Of a DNA stretch of 64,000 nt, positions 59,037-64,000 are shown in pieces. The stretch lies in the NCBI GenBank assembly GCA_025677825.1, contig JAIXMO010000030.1, forward strand, positions 1 through 64,000, given 5' to 3'. A program made the position numbers and the translations under genes. Position 1 is the first letter of the stretch; each line of letters begins with the position of its first letter. Source of the DNA: Helicostylum pulchrum. Lineage: Eukaryota; Mucoromycota; Mucoromycetes; Mucorales; Mucoraceae. Under the pieces are notes generated by a model. That model made no database searches. It was not told the origin of the DNA and saw nothing but the letters and a program-made list of their open reading frames with translations.

Positions 59037-59725
59037 TTGCCACCATCTCTGTGAACTTCCTCAATGGTCTTGACAGCGTAAAGATGATCAATTCCGGGAT
59101 CGAGACCAATCTCGTTCATAACAGTGATACCAGCATCCTTAGCACTAAAAAAAAAAATTTAATTTTTTTCCCACTAATAAACCTTAATAAACTTACGCTT
59201 GATCATATTCCATCATGGCGGGAGAGACATAAGAAGTAGTAACAACGTTCTTCTTGAACTTGATAGCAGCCTTAATAACCAAAGCATGGTAGATATAAGG
59301 GATCAAACTAAAAAAAATCGCGTTAATAAAAAAAAAGAGAGCGTTTTTTGTACTAGTGCCCGTACCTGATAGTAACATCATGTTCAGAAACCAACTTTTC
59401 AATAGCTGCTTCGTTAGTGATATCACAAGAAGTAGCGACGGTACCAGGGAACTTTTGAGCTAAAGCTTGAGCATTTTCAAGTCTTCTAGAGGCTATATAT
59501 ATACTTATCTTAATATATACGCGTACACACACACACACACACACACATATAATACTTTACCAATGGTAATCTTGTTCTCAGGCTTACGTACGAGGTACTC
59601 AACACAAGGAGGGGCAACGAAACCGGAACCGAGCAAAAGGATTTTCCTATTTAAATAAAAAAGGGTAATTAGATTTCCATTATTCTAATAGAACGGAATA
59701 ATAAAAAAGCTTACTTGTCAACCAT
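58031..59725 (-). CDS. LYS9: Saccharopine dehydrogenase (NADP+, L-glutamate-forming)
   Basis: Penultimate step of the alpha-aminoadipate lysine pathway: forms saccharopine from aminoadipate semialdehyde, glutamate and NADPH. Six exons: 59725-59715, 59646-59561, 59492-59366, 59307-59197, 59144-59036, 58939-58031 (1353 nt, 450 aa; frame closes). The first exon is 11 nt. Motifs: Rossmann ILLLGSGFVAPPCVEYL, ASRRLENAQAL, DVTISLIPYIYHALVIKAAI, NVVTTSYVSPAMMEYD, NEIGLDPGIDHLYAVK, GGLPAPEASNNPFGYKFSWS and the C-terminal TATGVLAPM region, all standard for Lys9. Length equals the yeast enzyme (~446). Intron 5 is a long pyrimidine/poly-T tract (T run about 59003-59030), and intron 2 carries a (CA)n repeat at 59525-59547. 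Confidence 0.95.
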
Positions 59726-61105
59726 TTTTTTTTAATATGTATGTATACTGAAGAAAAAGAAAAAAAAAATAATATTAATAAAATGCAACTTTTTATAAAC
59801 CGCGTAAAAAAAAAAATCGCTTGCTTTAAGATGGCTACTTCCATATTAAGAACAAATCAAAGATGGAATTATTTCATTGGTCATTAAAGCAGGAAAGTTT
59901 TTTTTTAAAAAAAAGTTTACCATCAGTTCTTTTTTTACGTGTAGTATATACACTAACGCTTTAAAGTATATCAAAAGTAGATTTCATTTTTCACTTGAAT
60001 TTCATACAAAGTTTTTATATTTCCCGGTACATGAAAAAATGTTTAGCCGAATATATGACGTTTCAAGTCTTTGTTCCTGTGGTTCACCTGTTATTATACC
60101 TGCTGGTACGTAATCTTCGTTTCACAATTCTTGTCTATGTTCAAAAATAAAAATATGCGCGGTTCAGTTTACACGATTGATTAAAAAAGTATGACCCGTA
60201 TCAGTTTATTTAAACATGAAAAGTGAAGGGAAAAAAAAGGAAGTGATGATAAAATAGGGAGGAATCTCTTTTATGTACTCGTGTGATCTATTTACATAAT
60301 ATTATTTGAGTCATTAAGACAGCATAACGCATCTAAGATCTCGGTGCTTACCCTTACGTTCTTGCTTTCTTGTTTAATCGATACGTTCCTCGATACATGA
60401 TTCGCCTTCCATTCGATTGAAGATATATTTGTGTTTAGAGGAGAAATAATAATATCAAATTTCTCTCCATTAAGTTCCTGGGGGTTATCAAGAGCGCCTT
60501 GCAATTTACCGTACATCTTCTCGTTCTCTTATTGACTTCGATTCTATACAGGACTGTTCGCCGAGCTTCAGCCGATAATTATCATTACGAAATATAATCT
60601 TTAAAGTATTAAGACAGCCATCCATACGACCCAATTCTGAGTCGTATCCGTTCAAAAGTAATATTTTTTATCCTGTAACAGATGTTTGGTTACTTTCAGT
60701 TTAGCGAAACAAAACCATATTTAGTCAACAAAAGCGACATATCACAAAAAGCCTACTATTACTACTAAAATGTCGGCTAGCGAGTACTTCTACTGTTGTT
60801 CTATGCGATTCTTCTTCTTTAATGCTCAGAGTACAAACTTTAAGATGAAAAACATGTGCTTTTCATGTCGTTCCTGAAAACTATTATCTTCATATCATAC
60901 TACAGTATTGCCCGAGCCAGTTATATAGTGTAATAAGAACAAAAACCTTCTTAAGGGACAAGAAGTAAAAATGAGAAAGAAAGGGAAAAAGAAAAGAGCA
61001 AATTATTTGCAATAAGTGAAAAAAGAAAAGAGAGAGAGAGGAGAAACAAGAAAGTAAAAAGAAACGTAATACAAACCAGATCAAGGACCAGAAAGACTCA
61101 CACTA
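59726..61105. other. Gene-poor region with a relic and LINE 3' flank
   Basis: Upstream of LYS9, A/T-rich. The relic at 60292-60650 is listed separately. From about 60890 to 61100 the minus strand is strongly pyrimidine-rich and follows the LINE stop codon, so it is probably the 3' UTR of that element. Confidence 0.5.
60292..60650 (-). pseudogene. Relic of an expanded uncharacterised fungal family
   Basis: On the minus strand a first piece reads LKLGEQSCIESKSIRERED (about 60600-60530); after one frame change there is an open segment 60516-60292 with GALDNPQELNGEKFDIIISP, SIEWKANHVSRNVSIKQES and KNVRVSTEILDALCCLNDSN. The pattern GEQ-x-C...S, then (G/D)-x-x-(I/L) strands, then EWK, then a Q(E/Q)SKN-x-R motif is one I associate with a repeated Mucorales protein family of unknown function. 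The dispersed repeat end GTGTGATCTATTTACA overlaps the stop. No function is assigned. Confidence 0.45.
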
Positions 61106-61934
61106 TTACTTGGACAACCAATTCAGCAGTTTGACACCAGGATCAATAAGAGGAGGTGGATAATCATCATGGAAATAATAATCCAGTTCATGGAGAATCG
61201 TACATAAAATAGGCCATATAGTAAACCAGCTATGAGAATCAGTATGACGAGGTTTTTGTAGTAGTAACATATTTAAGAGGAAGGAGATAGGATCTTCAAT
61301 TGACCGAGGAAAGCACAGACGATGGTGAAAATGTAGACAGCCAAAAGCATGGTGACGACTCCAGTTAGGAAGAGGATGTAAGATACACTCTTTAGATTTA
61401 CCACCAGGCAGCCAACCAAGACGCCAGCGAAGAGCACGACTACGTTCAGAGCAAGTCATAGGCAGCCACAAAATGGGATCGATTCCAATGGTAGGACGGC
61501 ACGAAGAAAAGACAAGAGAATCAGATGCATCACGTAGTGATTCGAATTGTTCAGTAATAAAAGTGTTCCGGATATTAAAGAACTTCTTTTTGTCTAAATC
61601 AAGAGAGTTGAGATTTACAGTATGAGTGTCACATGGTTGTTAGTGACAGCTTATACCAGTGAGATTGGCTATTTGAGCTTTGAAGATGAGGCAGTAGAGT
61701 TGCGAGAAGAGTATCATCCGGGAGATGTGTAGACCGAAGCATGTATTGGGCTTGTAGTATGGCTGTTCGAGTTTTCATTGATGGAAGCTTGACCAAGTGT
61801 AGCATAACTGTAGCGGACGATCTAGAGTGGCCACCAGATATTCGTCTGATACAAGAGTTTTGGATCTTGTCTAGTCGTTTTACCAGTTTGGCGCTGATCA
61901 GACTGACAGCAAGACCGTAATCTAATTTGGCACA
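61106..61934 (-). mobile_element. 5'-truncated LINE-like (non-LTR) retrotransposon: C-terminal RT region
   Basis: On the minus strand: first AKLDYGLAVSLISAKLVKRL, then QNSCIRRISGGHSRSS, HLVKLPSMKTRTAILQAQYM and HLPDDTLLATLL. A stop and a frame change follow, and then an open tail 61471-61106 (continuing upstream in frame) with RTIGIDP-type ILWLPMTCSERSRALRWRLG, then HPLPNWSRHHAFGCLHFHHR and FLLNMLLLQKPRHTDSHSWF. The Cys/His order in the tail matches the C-terminal zinc knuckle of Mucorales LINE reverse transcriptases. The catalytic RT core and endonuclease are missing, as in a 5'-truncated insertion. Dead copy. No long A tail visible. Confidence 0.75.
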
Positions 61935-62405
61935 TTTTTATTTTGGATGAAATACGTAAGAAAAGATAAATTATAGTGGTAACATTTACCTTAAGCCTAG
62001 TTCCTTGTTATTACACCTGTCCCAGAAGGTCTCAGCATGTCTAACCCAACCTTGGCAGTCTTTAACAAGTAATTGGACCAAGCTATATACATATATAAAT
62101 AAGGTATACTCAATTGGTATATTGTAAGGATATAAGTTACTGGTCAAAGATCCTCAACAGGCAGTAATATTTATATTTATTTTGACTTGTTCATTTAATA
62201 TTTATTTTTTATTTTCGCGAAGTCGCTTATTACGATATCTCATGCGACTTTATAATATTTTTATCTCAGCAGCTAACAAACAGGGTGATGTCATCATACA
62301 CTCTCTGGCTCTCGCCCCAGGCCTTGTAAGTTTTTGTATAACCGCACTTTTTCATATTTTTTTTTGTTTTTTTCCTCTTTTAACCCCACTCTCCATTATT
62401 TTAAC
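61935..62405. other. Intergenic, COX8 promoter region
   Basis: A/T-rich DNA between the LINE fragment and COX8. A pyrimidine-rich stretch (about 62350-62400) lies just before the COX8 ATG. No gene recognised. Confidence 0.5.
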
Positions 62406-62769
62406 ATGATCTCCAACGTCCTTGCTCGTTCCGCTATGCGTGCTTCTACTCGTCAAGTTGTCCGTTCTGATCTTTATCATTTCTCCAACTCTAACGGTCA
62501 AGTAAGGAAAAAAAAAACGAAAAAAAAAAAAATATGCAGTGATAGTAAAATATTTGATTTCTAACGAATATAATTTATGTGTAGAACGTTCCTTTCAACA
62601 CCAAGAACAGACCTGCTCTTGCTATCAAGATGACCTTGTATTTGGGTCTTGGTTTCGCTTTTCCTTTCATTGGTAAGTAGTACATACATAAAAATATGAC
62701 GTGAGATTTTTGTTTTTTCTAATGATTCTTTTTTTTTCTATTTAAATAGGTGCCTGGTGGCAATTGTAA
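62406..62769 (+). CDS. COX8: Cytochrome c oxidase subunit 8 / VIIc (COX8)
   Basis: Small nuclear-encoded subunit of respiratory complex IV in the inner mitochondrial membrane. Exons: 62406-62501, 62585-62672, 62750-62769 (204 nt, 67 aa). The N-terminus MISNVLARSAMRASTRQVVR is a classic Arg/Ser presequence. The mature part has NVPFNTKNRPALAIKMTLYL followed by GLGFAFPFIGAWWQL, one membrane helix, matching the Cox8/COX7C family in order and length. The last exon contributes only six codons with the stop. Confidence 0.9.
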
Positions 62770-63215
62770 GTTTTAGCAGAAAAAAAAAAGATAGCGGATT
62801 TATTTTAGGAAAACTATACTAATGCATATTTATGAAATAGCCACAAGGCTGGTTAAATTTAGCCCGTCTTTTTTAGATTTGTAAACAACTTCACCTTTTT
62901 TAAAAAGAAAAACCACACCTATAACAACCTCATTCTTTTTTCTTGGAAAAATAATGGATAACAAAAAAACAAAAACAAAAAAATATACATACACATACAC
63001 TTGATGTTACAAGAAAGAAAGGGATTTTTAGACGTATAATAAAAAAAGCCAGAATCTTTTTTTTTGTCCAAATTCGAGTTTTTTTTTATTTTATTTTTTA
63101 TTTGTTTGGAAGGGAAAAAAAGTTATAAATAATTATTTTTTTATGTGTGTGTATATATACTTTTTTTTTTTTTCTTGTATGATAATGTTCTTGTTCTTCT
63201 TTCCGCTTTTATATA
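62770..63215. other. Intergenic region without recognised gene
   Basis: A/T-rich spacer, 446 bp, between COX8 and the kelch-like gene. Poly-T/poly-A runs only. Confidence 0.5.
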
Positions 63216-64000
63216 ATGCATACCATTTGGTGTGTTTTATTACTAGAATCATTATTATTTATTAAAATAATCGAGGGCCTCAATTATGCTGATTTCGGAT
63301 TACCTAATAGTAATCCTTGTATTTTTACTTCAAACCAAACTGTATATATTATCAATGAACAATCTCTTTCAATCACATTCGATCAAGCTTCTTGGGATAC
63401 TATTACACCACAAATAATCGAGCATAATCTAACAACGGTTGCTGCATGTCCTATCACTCGTTCAGACAAACTTATTTTAATTCCATTGCTACTACAACAA
63501 AGACAACAACAAGGACAACAACAACAACAACCTTTACAGGCCATAGATAATATCACCAGTAATTCTTGGACTACAAATAATAACATCACTTATTTAGGAC
63601 CTCAAAATGCAGTTGATACATTTATGACTGAAGCAACTCATTTTTCTACCACTACTTTTAATGATTTCATAATGATTTTCGGTGGTAACGAGTCTAGTAC
63701 TTTTATACTTGATACGCGTTACTCAACACTATATTCTTGGTATCAAATACCCTTACAGCCAACTACACCGCCATCATCCCCTGATTCCGTACTTTATGCC
63801 ACATCACGTTGGGTCCTGCATTTTAGGGTAGAGATAAATATTGCTTATATAGATTTATTTGATCCTATCAGTTTTCAATGGTATGGTACAATCTCGAGTA
63901 TAGAATTATTAAACACTACTACAAAAAAAAATATTCAAGTTTTACCTCTTATCAATAATAATACTTCAGATTCTTTATTAATCATAAACATAATACAAGA
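63216..64000 (+). CDS. Kelch-like secreted or membrane protein, 5' part (partial)
   Basis: Frame with ATG at 63216 that stays open to the right edge (261 codons + 2 nt). It starts MHTIWCVLLLESLLFIKIIE, a signal peptide or signal anchor, then a beta-strand-rich ectodomain with several N-glycosylation sites (NQT, NLT, NIT, NES, NNT), a polyglutamine tract (QQRQQQGQQQQQ, ~100) and a kelch-type unit FIMIFGGNESSTFILDTRYS...YSWYQIP. Mucorales have many kelch-repeat membrane proteins of this design. Function unknown; the 3' part is outside the window. Confidence 0.7.
   Translation, partial: MHTIWCVLLLESLLFIKIIEGLNYADFGLPNSNPCIFTSNQTVYIINEQSLSITFDQASWDTITPQIIEHNLTTVAACPITRSDKLILIPLLLQQRQQQGQQQQQPLQAIDNITSNSWTTNNNITYLGPQNAVDTFMTEATHFSTTTFNDFIMIFGGNESSTFILDTRYSTLYSWYQIPLQPTTPPSSPDSVLYATSRWVLHFRVEINIAYIDLFDPISFQWYGTISSIELLNTTTKKNIQVLPLINNNTSDSLLIINIIQ

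Overview
The window is nuclear DNA of a filamentous fungus, most probably a Mucoromycota (Mucorales) species. The base composition is AT-rich and homopolymer runs are frequent. Genes have many short introns (mostly 50-100 nt) with GT...AG ends and A/T-rich interiors. The coding content matches that lineage: two CNT nucleoside transporters, lineage-type gene relics and a LINE 3' fragment. I rebuilt gene models by hand from the splice signals; in every complete multi-exon model below the exon lengths close the reading frame.

Layout. 1-3.3 kb: start of a GSK3/shaggy kinase (-), Golgi apyrase/GDPase (+), cis-prenyltransferase (-). 3.3-5.6 kb: gene-poor, with a decayed multi-exon pseudogene. 5.6-11 kb: two tandem CNT genes (-) with partly homogenised sequence. 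11-13 kb: repeat and pseudogene remnants. 12.9-17.2 kb: Sec2-type Rab GEF, REI1-type 60S factor and a small ORF, all (-). 17.6-20.9 kb: a rearranged, disrupted copy of a zinc-finger gene embedded in repeats. 22-27.8 kb: a dense housekeeping block with a small unknown protein (+), TAF5 (-), ribosomal protein uL15 (+) and RMT2 arginine methyltransferase (-). 28.8-32.5 kb: transposase-like relic, an orphan exon-like ORF, the intact zinc-finger gene that matches the broken copy, and a possible retroelement relic with a 28-nt perfect palindrome. 32.7-40.1 kb: Fungal_trans-type regulator, small membrane protein and a 1038-aa unknown protein, all (-). 40.7-44 kb: relic, tRNA-Glu(CTC) and SUMO E1 subunit AOS1 (-). 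45.3-46.9 kb: secreted pepsin-like protein with degraded catalytic motifs (+). 47.9-49.7 kb: a long inverted-repeat element. 50.9-59.7 kb: coiled-coil protein (+), Nudix hydrolase (+), secreted unknown (-), IDH2 (-) and LYS9 (-). 60.3-61.9 kb: gene relic and LINE tail. 62.4-64 kb: COX8 (+) and the start of a kelch-like secreted or membrane protein (+).

The genes are ordinary eukaryotic single transcription units, not operons. Core functions are transcription (TAF5), ribosome synthesis (uL15, REI1, RMT2), secretion and glycosylation (Sec2, GDPase, cis-prenyltransferase), mitochondrial metabolism (IDH2, COX8), lysine synthesis (LYS9), SUMO activation (AOS1) and nucleoside uptake (CNT pair).

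The most unusual content is accessory: the two-copy C2H2 protein family with unknown C-terminal domains (one intact, one shattered, differing in at least one intron), the inverted-repeat element, the pseudo-protease with an NQ-rich insert and a stop-free 3n intron, and several decayed genes that are coding-like only when read across frames.
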